From contig QCKF01000003.1 in assembly GCA_003215545.1 (NCBI GenBank), positions 1-64,000 on the forward strand: a stretch of 64,000 nt of DNA. Direction: 5' to 3'. This stretch comes from Prochlorococcus sp. AG-409-L14 (GTDB lineage: Bacteria; Cyanobacteriota; Cyanobacteriia; PCC-6307; Cyanobiaceae). How positions within the stretch are numbered: position 1 is the first letter of the stretch; each line of letters begins with the position of its first letter. This document shows, one piece after another, positions 1 to 7,792 of this stretch. Below the pieces are notes generated by a model, which saw nothing but the letters and a program-made list of their open reading frames with translations, ran no database searches and had not been told where the DNA came from. A program made the translations under genes and the position numbers.

Positions 1-957
1 ATGGGTGGAGTAGACGGAGTTACCGGTAATGAAGCCGTTACTTTTAACTACGACACAAAAATCGATTTAGACAGCAGCTTCACTGGTGAAGATCTATTGA
101 AGACCAGAATTCGTTCTGGCAACTTTGGTAGTGCTCCGTTCTCTGCTACCGGAGCAACCGCTCTTGAGGTTTCATCTAGCACCTCTAATGCGCTTCAAAT
201 CGATCGCAGCTATTACCAATTCCCTGTTGGTGAATCACTAACTGCAACTGTTGGTGCAAAAGTTCGCCAAGACGACATGTTGGGTGTTTGGCCTAGCTCT
301 TATCCAAGCGATTCAGTACTCGACGTATTGACTTATGCAGGCGCTAATGACGCTTATAGCTTGGCCGAAGGTGCTGGCGCAGGTATTACCTACGCAAACG
401 ACAATCTCAGTGCAAGTCTTCTGTTCGTTTCTGACGAAGCGACAGATGCTTCTCAAGGAATCTTGACTGATGCAGGTTCTGACGACATCACTGCTCAGGT
501 TGCTTGGGTTGGTGACAACTTGACTGTTGCTGCTGCATATACCACTTCTGATGGTGGTAATACAACAAGCAATGCTGATGCTGCAGACTTTGATGCTTGG
601 GGTGTTAGTGCTCAGTACGACCTTGACAATGGCATTTCCCTAAATGCTGGTATGGGTTGGAAAACTCCTGACGAGGAAGACACAACTGTTTCTCCAAGGA
701 TCGAAGACGAGACCACATGGTCTATTGGAGTTGTATGGAGCGATTTCGGAGCTGAAGGCAACAACCTTGGCTTTGGAATTGGTACAGCCGAAGGTCATAG
801 AGATCAATCCGGATACGACGATCCACTTGCCTATGAGGTTTACTACTCAATGGCTGTTAGTGATTACATCACAGTCACACCAGCATTTTTCTCAGTTGAG
901 AAAGATGGTGCTGATGACGTAACAGGTGGACTAGTTAAAACAACCTTCCGTTTCTGA
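1..957 (+). CDS. Outer-membrane porin, SomA/SomB type (partial, 5' end outside window)
   Basis: The frame is open at the left edge and the first ATG is probably internal. What remains is the C-terminal beta-barrel part: alternating short polar and aromatic strands, many Gly/Asp/Asn/Thr turns, few charged-Lys clusters, and a terminal Phe (ending KTTFRF), the usual last residue of outer-membrane barrels. Picocyanobacterial porins of this family are about 500 residues, with an N-terminal SLH domain that would lie outside the window. The likely role is passive diffusion of small solutes across the outer membrane. A strong terminator follows at once. Codon use is richer in GC than in neighbouring small genes, as expected for a highly expressed gene. 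Confidence 0.85.
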   Translation: MGGVDGVTGNEAVTFNYDTKIDLDSSFTGEDLLKTRIRSGNFGSAPFSATGATALEVSSSTSNALQIDRSYYQFPVGESLTATVGAKVRQDDMLGVWPSSYPSDSVLDVLTYAGANDAYSLAEGAGAGITYANDNLSASLLFVSDEATDASQGILTDAGSDDITAQVAWVGDNLTVAAAYTTSDGGNTTSNADAADFDAWGVSAQYDLDNGISLNAGMGWKTPDEEDTTVSPRIEDETTWSIGVVWSDFGAEGNNLGFGIGTAEGHRDQSGYDDPLAYEVYYSMAVSDYITVTPAFFSVEKDGADDVTGGLVKTTFRF

Positions 958-994
958 TCTAACTAAAGGTTCTTAAAGCTAGCTCGCTTTACAC

Positions 995-1027
995 AAAAGC
1001 CTCTACCTTTTCGGTAGGGGCTTTTTT
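995..1027 (+). terminator. Rho-independent terminator of the porin gene
   Basis: The stem AAAAGCCTCTACC pairs with GGTAGGGGCTTTT around a TTTTC loop and runs into six T residues. It starts about 40 bases after the porin stop. Its T-tract overlaps the stop codon of the convergent selO gene. Confidence 0.9.
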
Positions 1028-2735
1028 ATGACGAACAACTGTAGTGTGATATACCCCCGGCGTTGAAGAACTTCTTAGGCTTTAGGTGGTCGTATTTCAT
1101 ATCCAACTCCAATGATTGTTCGTCGTAGGGATTGCTGAAAACAGCCTGTAATTCTTTAATGAGGTTGTAATCACCTTGTTCAGCTTTCTTATAGGCGGGT
1201 GCGATCAGCCATTCGCGCCAGGTGTATTTGGGGTTAATGCTTTTCATTGCGGCGGATTTCACTTTGATGTCATCGCAGCTTGTTACGTGATTGTGCCACT
1301 GTCTCAGCCAGCTACACCACTGAATATCAATTGTTTCTGAACTGGGCAAATAGAAGCTCTCTTTTAGAACTGCTAGCTGGTCTTGGCCTGGTATTTCAGA
1401 CAATTTTCTGAAAAAGATTGTGTAATCAACCTTTGAAATAACCATGAGTCGAAGCAGTTCATCCACAAGAGTTTCGTCATAACTGATTAAGCCAAGTTTC
1501 TTTGTCCACATGGTCTCGATCTTTTGAGTCATAACTTTGGTGAAGTCGTCTCGGATTTGATCCAGCCTCGCTAATGCCTTTCTATTCTCAGACAGTAGAG
1601 GTTGGATAGCTGTACAGAACATCTGATAATTAGCTTCAGCAGCAACCGGCTGGTTGAAGAATGAGAAATGTTGCCCGCCTCCTGTCCAGGGCTGAAATCT
1701 GGGATCAAAAAGTTCACAGAATCCGAAGGGGCCGTAGTCGAGTGTGAATCCACCGGCGGCGCAGTTGTCACTGTTGAAATTTCCCTGGCAGTAGCCAATG
1801 CGCATCCAGTTGGCTACTAGTGATGTAAGACGTTCGCGAAACAAATGAGCTAGCGTAACTACCTGATCTGTGAAGGCAAGATCAGGATCTATTTCTTGTT
1901 GGTAATTTCTCTCAATAAGGTGCTTCACGATCATATGTAGCTCTTTTAGGGCATCAGGATGGGCATTGCTACGTGCACGACGTGCAAACAGCTCAATCTG
2001 GCCGACACGTAGAAAGGACGGTGCGACGCGTGTTGTTATTGCCGTAGGATTTTCTTCCAGTATTTCGGGATCAATAGATCTAGAGTCCTTGGTGTACCAG
2101 GGTCTTCGCACTGTCTCGGATTGGGAGACATATAGAGTTAGAGAGCGAGAGGTGGGAACGCCTAGGGCATGCATGTATTCCTGTGCTAGAAATTCGCGTA
2201 CGCTCGAACGGAGTACGGCACGTCCATCGCCACCACGGCAGTAAGGTGTAGTGCCTCCGCCTTTAAGTTGCATCTCCCAACGTTTGCCATTGAAAATACC
2301 TTCGAAAACTGAAATTGCCCGGCCATCGCCGTAGCCGTTGCCGGTTCCAAAGGGACACTGCTCTACGTATTCAGTTCCATAGATTGATAGTGCATACCCG
2401 GTTGCCCAACCAACCTTGCGCATAGGCTGCTGAGCCACAGAGATGTCGCCTGAAAATAGGCGACTGAATTGTTCGTCTAGGGCAAGCTCTTCGCTCAGAC
2501 CTAGCTCATTAAATAATGTTTTACTATGGGCGATATATTCAGGTTTTGGGATAGCAGTAGGAGTAACGGGTACGTAATGACCAGAGAACACTTGGCGAGA
2601 GGAATGATCATGTCCATTTCCGGTTGCTTGAGGATCCGCTTGGAGTGAATCCATTAGCGAATAATTAGCCCGTTTTGAAAACTCAGCGAAAGTTTTTGTT
2701 TTAGGCGAATCGAACGCGCTCGAGATGGCTGTCAT
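1026..2735 (-). CDS. selO: Protein adenylyltransferase SelO (YdiU/UPF0061 family)
   Basis: 569 residues, full length for SelO pseudokinases, which transfer AMP from ATP to protein Ser/Thr/Tyr side chains and are linked to redox stress. The family signature stretches are visible: [20 protein letters not shown] near residue 160-180 (nucleotide-binding Lys/Arg region) and GNFNSDN...LDYGPFGF near residue 320-340 (metal and catalytic Asn/Asp). The C-terminus ends YSCSS, the place where eukaryotic SelO carries selenocysteine. The ATG start is the first in frame, and the length fits. The stop codon lies in the T-tract of the porin terminator. Confidence 0.93.
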   Translation of the reverse strand: MTAISSAFDSPKTKTFAEFSKRANYSLMDSLQADPQATGNGHDHSSRQVFSGHYVPVTPTAIPKPEYIAHSKTLFNELGLSEELALDEQFSRLFSGDISVAQQPMRKVGWATGYALSIYGTEYVEQCPFGTGNGYGDGRAISVFEGIFNGKRWEMQLKGGGTTPYCRGGDGRAVLRSSVREFLAQEYMHALGVPTSRSLTLYVSQSETVRRPWYTKDSRSIDPEILEENPTAITTRVAPSFLRVGQIELFARRARSNAHPDALKELHMIVKHLIERNYQQEIDPDLAFTDQVVTLAHLFRERLTSLVANWMRIGYCQGNFNSDNCAAGGFTLDYGPFGFCELFDPRFQPWTGGGQHFSFFNQPVAAEANYQMFCTAIQPLLSENRKALARLDQIRDDFTKVMTQKIETMWTKKLGLISYDETLVDELLRLMVISKVDYTIFFRKLSEIPGQDQLAVLKESFYLPSSETIDIQWCSWLRQWHNHVTSCDDIKVKSAAMKSINPKYTWREWLIAPAYKKAEQGDYNLIKELQAVFSNPYDEQSLELDMKYDHLKPKKFFNAGGISHYSCSS

Positions 2736-3030
2736 GGGGGAGATCGTTTCTAATCTCTAAGGTTTAGGGTTGCCTAGGTATGACTCTTTATTAGAGGTCA
2801 TTATCGGCATTTTTATTATCAATTAAACAAATACTACTCTTTGCACTCTTCTGCGAGGCTTTACAAGCATCCTTTGCTTTTAAATCTTCCTTTATCAGTG
2901 AAGCTAAAGAGATTTTGCTTTAGGAGCATTAGGCGACAGGTTTCAATTTATATGTATTGATTCCCATCTCACAGTTTGTGAGACTTATCGATGAAGGCCG
3001 CTTCATAATGAAATAACCTGCAACTGAGTA
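2736..3030. other. Intergenic, divergent promoter region
   Basis: Lies between selO (minus) and the DUF2839 gene (plus). The only structure I see is the short palindrome listed at 2967-2983. No convincing ORF was found on either strand. Confidence 0.5.
2967..2983. promoter_or_regulatory. Inverted repeat TCTCACA-N3-TGTGAGA
   Basis: A perfect 7-bp inverted repeat with a GTT spacer, 47 bases before the DUF2839 start codon. The placement suits an operator or a short 5' UTR hairpin. The TGTGA half resembles a CRP half-site, but the 3-base spacer does not match the usual 6. Confidence 0.4.
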
Positions 3031-3207
3031 ATGGGAGAAGCTAAACGACGAAGACAAGCGGGCTTGGCCCCTAGGACTCCTAAGAAAGAATCAGAATCAA
3101 ATTCTTTTAACTTTTTGGCTAGATATCCAAGATTGGGCCTTTATTTAGGAGCTTCTTTTGTGATTTATCTCATATATGACGTGATTCATTATTATACGCG
3201 AGGATGA
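3031..3207 (+). CDS. DUF2839 small protein
   Basis: 58 residues. It starts MGEAKRRRQAGLAPR, the typical basic opening of DUF2839, a small cyanobacterial family of unknown function. Residues about 36-52 form one membrane helix (LGLYLGASFVIYLIYDVI). It is most likely a single-pass thylakoid or plasma membrane protein with its basic end in the cytoplasm. Confidence 0.8.
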   Translation: MGEAKRRRQAGLAPRTPKKESESNSFNFLARYPRLGLYLGASFVIYLIYDVIHYYTRG

Positions 3208-3217
3208 AAGAAAAGCC

Positions 3218-3253
3218 ACGGCCTAGCATTCTGAGTGGTGGGTAGTAGGCCGT
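3218..3253. repeat. Hairpin-forming inverted repeat after DUF2839
   Basis: ACGGCCTA pairs with TAGGCCGT across a 20-base loop, starting 11 bases after the DUF2839 stop. It has no T-tract on the plus side, so it is at best a weak terminator or an mRNA 3' end structure. Confidence 0.4.
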
Positions 3254-3389
3254 AGGTTCGAATAAACTCACTTCGCTTGAGATTATGGGATAACCAAATT
3301 TATAAAGTCCATTTAATTGTTTATCAGTAGACGAAAATAAATTACTTTTGCTAGCTTATAATTTTGAAACTGAACTAGTAATTTTTCTT

Positions 3390-3830
3390 ATGCGCCGCTT
3401 TTTACTCTATGCATTAACAGTTGGAATTGCTTTCCCAGTAGTTGCATGTAGTTCAAACAAAAAAATATCTACAAAGCCAGAACCAGTAGTTGTCGAAACT
3501 CTTGTTAGCGCTACCGAATCTTGGAATGGAGATGATTTTTCTTATCCCAAAGGGAACGCACAGATGACACTTCAGCGTATAACTGCTCAACCTGGGTTTA
3601 AAACACCGCTCCATTTCCATTCACAGCCTGGGATTGCTTATCTAGTGAGTGGGAATCTTGCTTGCGGAACCATAGATGGTCAGGTACTGAAAGTTGCTCC
3701 TGGAGACAGTTTTGCAGCACCTCAAGACACAGTTCATTACTGTGAAAGTGTTGGTAATGAAGCTGCACTGGTTTTTGTCGCTTCTGCAGGAATTGAAGGT
3801 AACCCAGTAACTATTCCTATTAATAAGTAA
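3390..3830 (+). CDS. Cupin-domain lipoprotein
   Basis: 146 residues from the ATG at 3390. An in-frame TTG at 3348 would only add a non-signal extension. Residues 1-18 form a signal peptide ending in the lipobox VVACSS, so Cys is expected to be lipidated and the protein exported. The rest is a small single cupin: TPLHFHSQPGIAYLVSGNL gives motif 1 (HxH...G), and APGDSFAAP...VHYC gives motif 2 (PG...H). Cupins of this type bind a metal; the substrate is unknown. It stands alone and no operon partner is visible. Confidence 0.75.
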   Translation: MRRFLLYALTVGIAFPVVACSSNKKISTKPEPVVVETLVSATESWNGDDFSYPKGNAQMTLQRITAQPGFKTPLHFHSQPGIAYLVSGNLACGTIDGQVLKVAPGDSFAAPQDTVHYCESVGNEAALVFVASAGIEGNPVTIPINK

Positions 3831-3841
3831 TATCTATTCAT

Positions 3842-3878
3842 CGAGTGCCCCGCTTAATGTGTTACGGGGATCCACTCT
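3842..3878. repeat. Imperfect hairpin after the cupin gene
   Basis: GAGTG and CCCCG pair with CGGGG and CACTC around a short loop, 12 bases after the cupin stop. It lacks a T-tract. It probably marks or protects the mRNA 3' end. From here to 4122 nothing else stands out. Confidence 0.35.
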
Positions 3879-4122
3879 TGGCGACCTCGCTTTCTCCCAC
3901 GACAATTCACATCTAGGCCTTTTATAGATAAGTAATGATTAACTATAAAGTATATTTGAAACTTAGATTTCTTTAACTGGTAGATGTTTCACCATTTAAT
4001 AACTAAATTCTTGAGATAATCACAAGATCTGAGGATCTTCGTTTTCTCTAGTCTTGTGTCATTTCTTGTCAGCCTTTTTAGTACTTCATTTTATTATTGC
4101 TAGTGAGTTTAGCTAGACCTTC

Positions 4123-4230
4123 TTAATTTCTTTGTTCTGTATTGAACCGCTCCAAATCATCTAATGATTTCAGGCGTATTCCATCCTCCTCAGTAGCATG
4201 AAGAGTGGGTGTTCTTTTGTACCTACGCAT
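4123..4230 (-). CDS. Small hypothetical protein (35 aa)
   Basis: ATG-started ORF of 35 codons with protein-like composition: a basic N-terminus (MRRYKRTPTLH) and an acidic, Leu-containing amphipathic second half (EEDGIRLKSLDDLERF). No family is recognised. It lies about 70 bases downstream of two other tiny minus-strand genes (4300-4547) and could share their transcript. The composition argues for a real gene, but only comparison with relatives can show it. Confidence 0.45.
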   Translation of the reverse strand: MRRYKRTPTLHATEEDGIRLKSLDDLERFNTEQRN

Positions 4231-4299
4231 AAGAGACTATAAGTTCAGAACACTATCAGGAAAAGGTTTATCGAGGGCGTTTTTTTGAATTCATTCTTT

Positions 4300-4443
4300 T
4301 TAGATTCTTGTTTCGTCAGCTGCGCCCTGCAAGCACTCAGTTGGATAGGAAACCACATTCTTTGTCGTAACTCCAGCGCCTAAAGCTAATAACGCGATTC
4401 CTAATAACCATCTGTTTCTTTTAATAGAAAAGAACCTGAGCAC
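4300..4443 (-). CDS. Small exported or membrane protein (47 aa, GTG start)
   Basis: A GTG start is preceded by a strong GAGGAGG ribosome-binding site 7 bases upstream, unusually good for this genome. Residues 1-25 are a basic segment followed by a hydrophobic helix (WLLGIALLALGAGV). The remainder, including one Cys, would face the lumen or periplasm. The ribosome-binding site lies inside the last codons of the ORF at 4446-4547, and the two ORFs are 2 bases apart, which suggests translational coupling. No family is recognised. Confidence 0.55.
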   Translation of the reverse strand: MLRFFSIKRNRWLLGIALLALGAGVTTKNVVSYPTECLQGAADETRI

Positions 4444-4445
4444 GG

Positions 4446-4547
4446 TTAATCCTCCTCAATTTGAGTAGTTCGGACTGTTAATCCAATATAAAGAAGAATT
4501 CCTCCAATAAGAGGTGTCCAAAGTTGCCAATGGTCAGAATTATTCAT
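4446..4547 (-). CDS. Small membrane protein (33 aa)
   Basis: MNNSDHWQLW opens the protein. A hydrophobic stretch at residues 11-25 (TPLIGGILLYIGLTV) and a polar tail TTQIEED follow: one membrane helix. Its last codons form the ribosome-binding site of the next gene, 2 bases downstream, which supports both as a two-gene unit. The size recalls small photosystem or cytochrome subunits, but no specific match is recognised. Confidence 0.5.
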   Translation of the reverse strand: MNNSDHWQLWTPLIGGILLYIGLTVRTTQIEED

Positions 4548-4817
4548 GATGCATCTTGCGAAGAATTAATTACATTTCTAGCTAATGAAACTAAGGAAGC
4601 ATTGATCCTTTGAAATACTAACTCAATTGTCGTTTTCTTTCTTACAAAATTGTTATGCTAATTTCAACTTCCAAAAGACCTCTTTTGGCTTCATTCTTGA
4701 TTTGGGCATCGGGCATGTATTTGCCTATTATTTAATCTTCTATTTGTTTCACTTAAACTAAGCTTGCTGAAAAATGGATTGGTTAAAAGCAAAAATACTC
4801 TCTGACAAGATACAAAT

Positions 4818-4973
4818 TTGTCTTATATTCAAAGCACTAAAGGTTGGCTGGATAAGAATCAAGGATTAACATACCCTGTCAAGGATATTAACGATGTCGC
4901 TCTTATGGGTTTAGTTAGCCCAGAGCTTCAAAGCCAATTAATTCGAGAAAGTATCAAGATAAAAGAATATTGA
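4818..4973 (+). CDS. Possible small protein or gene remnant (51 aa, TTG start)
   Basis: From TTG at 4818 the frame reads 51 codons of soluble, protein-like sequence (TKGWLDKNQGLTYP, then DVALMGLVSPELQSQLI). A second frame starting at ATG 4773 (MDWLKAKILSDK) runs into the same region before stopping, so this may be an old frameshifted gene rather than a TTG-started one. No family is recognised. Upstream, 4655-4735 holds another possible 26-codon ORF, which is too weak to call. Confidence 0.3.
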   Translation: MSYIQSTKGWLDKNQGLTYPVKDINDVALMGLVSPELQSQLIRESIKIKEY

Positions 4974-4983
4974 TCTATTTCAA

Positions 4984-5118
4984 TCACAATAAATATTGAA
5001 TTAAAATACCTACCAAGACTCCTTTAAAGAATATAAGCCAAAGTAATTGATAATCGCTTAAGCCTAATTTCTTTTGATACCAGGAAATAAACTTTTTGTG
5101 CGGTTTGATCAGATTCAT
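4984..5118 (-). CDS. Small conserved-type membrane protein (44 aa)
   Basis: MNLIKPHKKFISWYQKKLGL is a basic amphipathic N-terminus. It is followed by a membrane helix at about residues 24-44 (QLLWLIFFKGVLVGILIQYL). The layout and composition are those of a genuine small picocyanobacterial membrane protein. Function unknown. It converges with the 4818-4973 ORF at a distance of 10 bases. Confidence 0.6.
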   Translation of the reverse strand: MNLIKPHKKFISWYQKKLGLSDYQLLWLIFFKGVLVGILIQYLL

Positions 5119-5448
5119 ACTTTTCAGATTAGAGAGCTCAAGTACCAAAGCAGGTGTAATTACCCTAACTTTTGAGTGATAAAAATCGAATGGATGATTA
5201 AAAAATAATACCCTTACGTCATGAGTCAGAAAATAATTTTTAGATATCCCGATCTGATCTATTTCTTCATATGAGTTGTGGCTAACGAACCCTGACTTAT
5301 ACCTGATATATCATTTGAGCCATGAGAATGTATCCAAATGCATATCCATTCATGCGTTGAATTACGTTCTTATTTCAGGAATAAAAAAAGGAGGTCTTTA
5401 TGAAGAAGCCCTCCTTTTTTATTAATTCTAAATTTTGGCTCCTGAGTT
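5119..5448. other. Intergenic region without a supported gene
   Basis: Apart from the terminator at 5383-5420, no ORF longer than 12 codons with a plausible start was found on either strand. Confidence 0.5.
5383..5420 (-). terminator. Terminator, A/T-flanked on both sides
   Basis: AAAAAAGGAGG pairs with CCTCCTTTTTT. The stem has a T-tract in both directions, so it can stop transcription either way. The gene it most clearly serves is the minus-strand gene at 5449-5592, whose stop is 29 bases away. Confidence 0.8.
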
Positions 5449-5592
5449 TTACCCCTTCCTTTCCATTTTGGAGAGATTAGGACCAGCTATGAAACCTACA
5501 ACACCGAAGAGGACCAGTGATAGAACACCCGCAATGGTTGCGGTGGGACTGCCTGCTCCAATAGTGATAGTTCCGATCATCAAAGAAGTCAT
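5449..5592 (-). CDS. Small membrane protein (47 aa)
   Basis: MTSLMIGTITIGAGSPTATIAG leads into a hydrophobic helix (VLSLVLFGVVGFIAG, residues about 22-37) and a short basic tail (NLSKMERKG). One or two membrane passes are expected. The strong terminator directly downstream supports transcription in this direction. The longer plus-strand frame over the same bases reads as a shadow. Function unknown. Confidence 0.6.
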   Translation of the reverse strand: MTSLMIGTITIGAGSPTATIAGVLSLVLFGVVGFIAGPNLSKMERKG

Positions 5593-5841
5593 GAAAAATT
5601 TAAAGAGAAAGTTTCAACGGTTTAGAAGTGTACAAAATGACCTGGTCATTGGTCAAAGGATTCATTTGAAAAAAGTTCCCCTTCACTAGGCAGTAGATGT
5701 TTCAAGGCTTTGGATTCGGTATTCGCCAGGTTTGTAAATGACTGCTTTATGGGGAATAGGTAAGAAATTCCTTAAACCGTTTCTTCATCAATTTTTTTAA
5801 TTCATTTTTCCTAAAGACTAGGAAGAATGAAGACTCTTTTT

Positions 5842-6183
5842 TTAAAAACTGTTGAATTTTCCTGTTCCACTATCTCGATGGTTGTCCGGTAGAAAAGGGA
5901 AATTAATTTCTGGCCCTAGGAGCTCATCGATATTTTCTTTTTTCTTAAGTCTCTCAGTTGTTCGTTGCTCATCTGATAGTTGACTCTTGCTAGAAGGTAG
6001 ATTAGGCAATAAAAGGTCATTTACCTTTGGGTCTTCTTTGGGACGACCAATATCAAGCTCTTGGCTGTCTTGACTAGGACTTGCCAATGAAACTGTCTTT
6101 TCCTGAAATGCATGTTTATTTGGCGAACTGACGAGGAATATGCATATCAGCAACGTCAAGAAGCTTTTCATAGCCTTATTCAT
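5842..6183 (-). CDS. Hypothetical exported protein (113 aa)
   Basis: A basic N-terminus and a hydrophobic stretch (residues about 6-20, FLTLLICIFLVSS) look like a Sec signal peptide. The mature part is polar, rich in Ser, Pro, Glu and Lys, probably disordered, and ends in a segment with NFPFLPDN. It is transcribed divergently from a second exported protein (6441-6734) of similar design, whose tail also holds an FPF motif. No family recognised. Confidence 0.6.
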   Translation of the reverse strand: MNKAMKSFLTLLICIFLVSSPNKHAFQEKTVSLASPSQDSQELDIGRPKEDPKVNDLLLPNLPSSKSQLSDEQRTTERLKKKENIDELLGPEINFPFLPDNHRDSGTGKFNSF

Positions 6184-6348
6184 GAAGTCTCTTGCAACTT
6201 GGCCAATGAATAGAAGATATCAATAAACGTTCGTTTTTAGTGAGCTTTTATTCAAAGTGAGAGAAGAAATTATTTGCACAAACTCCAAATATTACTTTCT
6301 TATATACTAATTTTTCAATTAATTAAAGCTTGCTTATAAGGCTATGAC

Positions 6349-6382
6349 TTGAGTCAGGACAATTTACGTTGTCCTAACTCAA
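6349..6382 (+). promoter_or_regulatory. Strong hairpin before the exported-protein gene
   Basis: TTGAGTCAGGACAA pairs with TTGTCCTAACTCAA around a 6-base loop (13 of 14 pairs). It ends 10 bases before the ATG at 6393 and 58 before the ATG at 6441. It would bury any ribosome-binding site for the upstream ATG, which favours the start at 6441. It has no T-tract and is likely a 5' UTR element or an operator. Confidence 0.5.
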
Positions 6383-6440
6383 CATTTCAGCCATGTATGC
6401 CACATCCCAAGTAGATTACAGATCACCAAATAGGACCCTT

Positions 6441-6734
6441 ATGCTAAGAAGAATACTTAGTCTCTTAATTTCACCGGTTTTTTTAATCTCGATTCTTCTT
6501 TTTGGATCGATTAGTACAGATGGTGCGGTACAAGGTTGGACTCCACCAGCAGAGGAGAAATTATTAAGCCCCGAATCAAATGGTAGTAACCCGCTTCGAA
6601 TTGTTATTGAGCCATCTCAAGAAATTCAACAAGAAAATGATCAAATAGCATTAGATGGAATGGAATTGTCTAAATCACCTGATTTAGGTAGCGATCAAGT
6701 ATTTCCATTCGTAGCAGGCTTAGACTCGTATTGA
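6441..6734 (+). CDS. Hypothetical exported protein (97 aa)
   Basis: The start at 6441 puts a clean signal sequence first (MLRRILSLLISPVFLISILLF) and has AGGA 7 bases upstream. The in-frame ATG at 6393 would add 16 polar residues in front of it. The mature chain is polar and Glu/Gln/Ser-rich, and ends DQVFPFVAGLDSY, like the FPF-containing tail of the divergent neighbour at 5842-6183. Role unknown; a periplasmic or surface location is inferred. Confidence 0.6.
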   Translation: MLRRILSLLISPVFLISILLFGSISTDGAVQGWTPPAEEKLLSPESNGSNPLRIVIEPSQEIQQENDQIALDGMELSKSPDLGSDQVFPFVAGLDSY

Positions 6735-6806
6735 TTAAATTATATTGTACGACCGCTAGTTAGAAATAATTACTAATTCGACTAAAATTCTACAAACTTT
6801 ATTGCT

Positions 6807-7697
6807 ATGGCTAGACAAAAAGATCGTCTAAGTCTCAATGCTACTGGCCCTTTTTTTGTTGACTCTAGCTGTATTGATTGTGGTAGCTGTTGGCAGATAG
6901 ATCCAGAACACTTTGCATCATCTTCCGACAGCTCTTATGTATATTCCCAACCAAAAGATCAAGTAGATTTATATAAGGCACAACTAGCTTTAATCGATTG
7001 TCCTGTATCAGCAATTGGAGCTCCTAAAGACGTTGTTAGAAATATCTCTAGTGATATTTTTCCGATTTTGATAACGAAACATATTTCTGGAGATGTCTAT
7101 TACTGCGGTTGGAGTTCTAAGCGAAGTTTTGGAGCGAGTAGTTGGCTTGTCCTAAGGCCAGAAGGCAACGTGCTTATTGATTCACCTCGATGGAGTGCTC
7201 CACTTGCTAGGCAAATAAAGAAAATGGGAGGACTATGTAAAATAGTACTAACTCATTGTGATAATGTCGCTGATCATGACCTTTGGGCTAAGGCTTTTGA
7301 TTGTCCTAGATTTATTCATAAAAGAGATGCTTTTGCGACCCACGGCATAGAAAATCAAGTCATAGGAGATGAGACAATTCTTTTAGAGGAAAATCTTAAT
7401 TTAATTCCTACGCCAGGACACACAGCCGGTTCAATAGTGATTCTCTTAGGTAACAAAGAGCAAATTCTCTTTAGTGGAGATCACCTCTGGTGGAATCCTG
7501 AATTGCAGGTTTTAGTTGCTTCAAAGAAATATTGTTGGAGTAATTGGACGGAACAACTTAGATCAGTGAAAAAACTTTCTGAACTTGATATCAGATGGTT
7601 ATTACCTGGTCACGGACATGCACATGAATTTAAGCGGGGTGAATGGAATCGATTTATAGAAAATACTCTTAGATATGTAGAAAAAATTAAAACTTAA
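6807..7697 (+). CDS. Ferredoxin-metallo-beta-lactamase fusion protein
   Basis: 296 residues. Residues about 15-71 are a single-cluster ferredoxin domain: C22-x2-C25-x2-C28 and a later CP at C65, the pattern of a 4Fe-4S site. Residues about 85-290 are an MBL-fold hydrolase with PGHTAGS, FSGDHLWW and LPGHGHAH, which supply the later metal ligands. The first metal motif reads THCDNVADHD instead of the classic HxHxDH, a variant I associate with this ferredoxin-MBL subfamily. The activity is not known; a redox-linked hydrolase or an FMN/thiol-related role is possible. It converges with the fibrillin-like gene across a tetranucleotide repeat. Confidence 0.8.
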   Translation: MARQKDRLSLNATGPFFVDSSCIDCGSCWQIDPEHFASSSDSSYVYSQPKDQVDLYKAQLALIDCPVSAIGAPKDVVRNISSDIFPILITKHISGDVYYCGWSSKRSFGASSWLVLRPEGNVLIDSPRWSAPLARQIKKMGGLCKIVLTHCDNVADHDLWAKAFDCPRFIHKRDAFATHGIENQVIGDETILLEENLNLIPTPGHTAGSIVILLGNKEQILFSGDHLWWNPELQVLVASKKYCWSNWTEQLRSVKKLSELDIRWLLPGHGHAHEFKRGEWNRFIENTLRYVEKIKT

Positions 7698-7702
7698 AAA
7701 GT

Positions 7703-7730
7703 CTAACTAACTAACTAACTAACTAACTAA
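7703..7730. repeat. Tandem repeat (CTAA)7
   Basis: Seven perfect CTAA copies lie right after the ferredoxin-MBL stop codon. Because the unit is 4 bases and contains TAA (TAG on the other strand), the array puts stop codons in all six frames between two convergent genes. Confidence 0.95.
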
Positions 7731-7792
7731 GAATTCATTTTAATAGATTTTGGCTATCTAGATATTCTTCATTGGCAATATATTCTTGTGAT

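Noticed and set aside
3218-3270. tRNA-like sequence with GGTTCGAAT near a hairpin
   Set aside because: No acceptor, D or anticodon arms can be paired; only a short inverted repeat remains.
5435-5689. 84-codon plus-strand ORF
   Set aside because: Antisense to the 47-codon membrane protein at 5449-5592, which has better composition and a terminator right after its stop.
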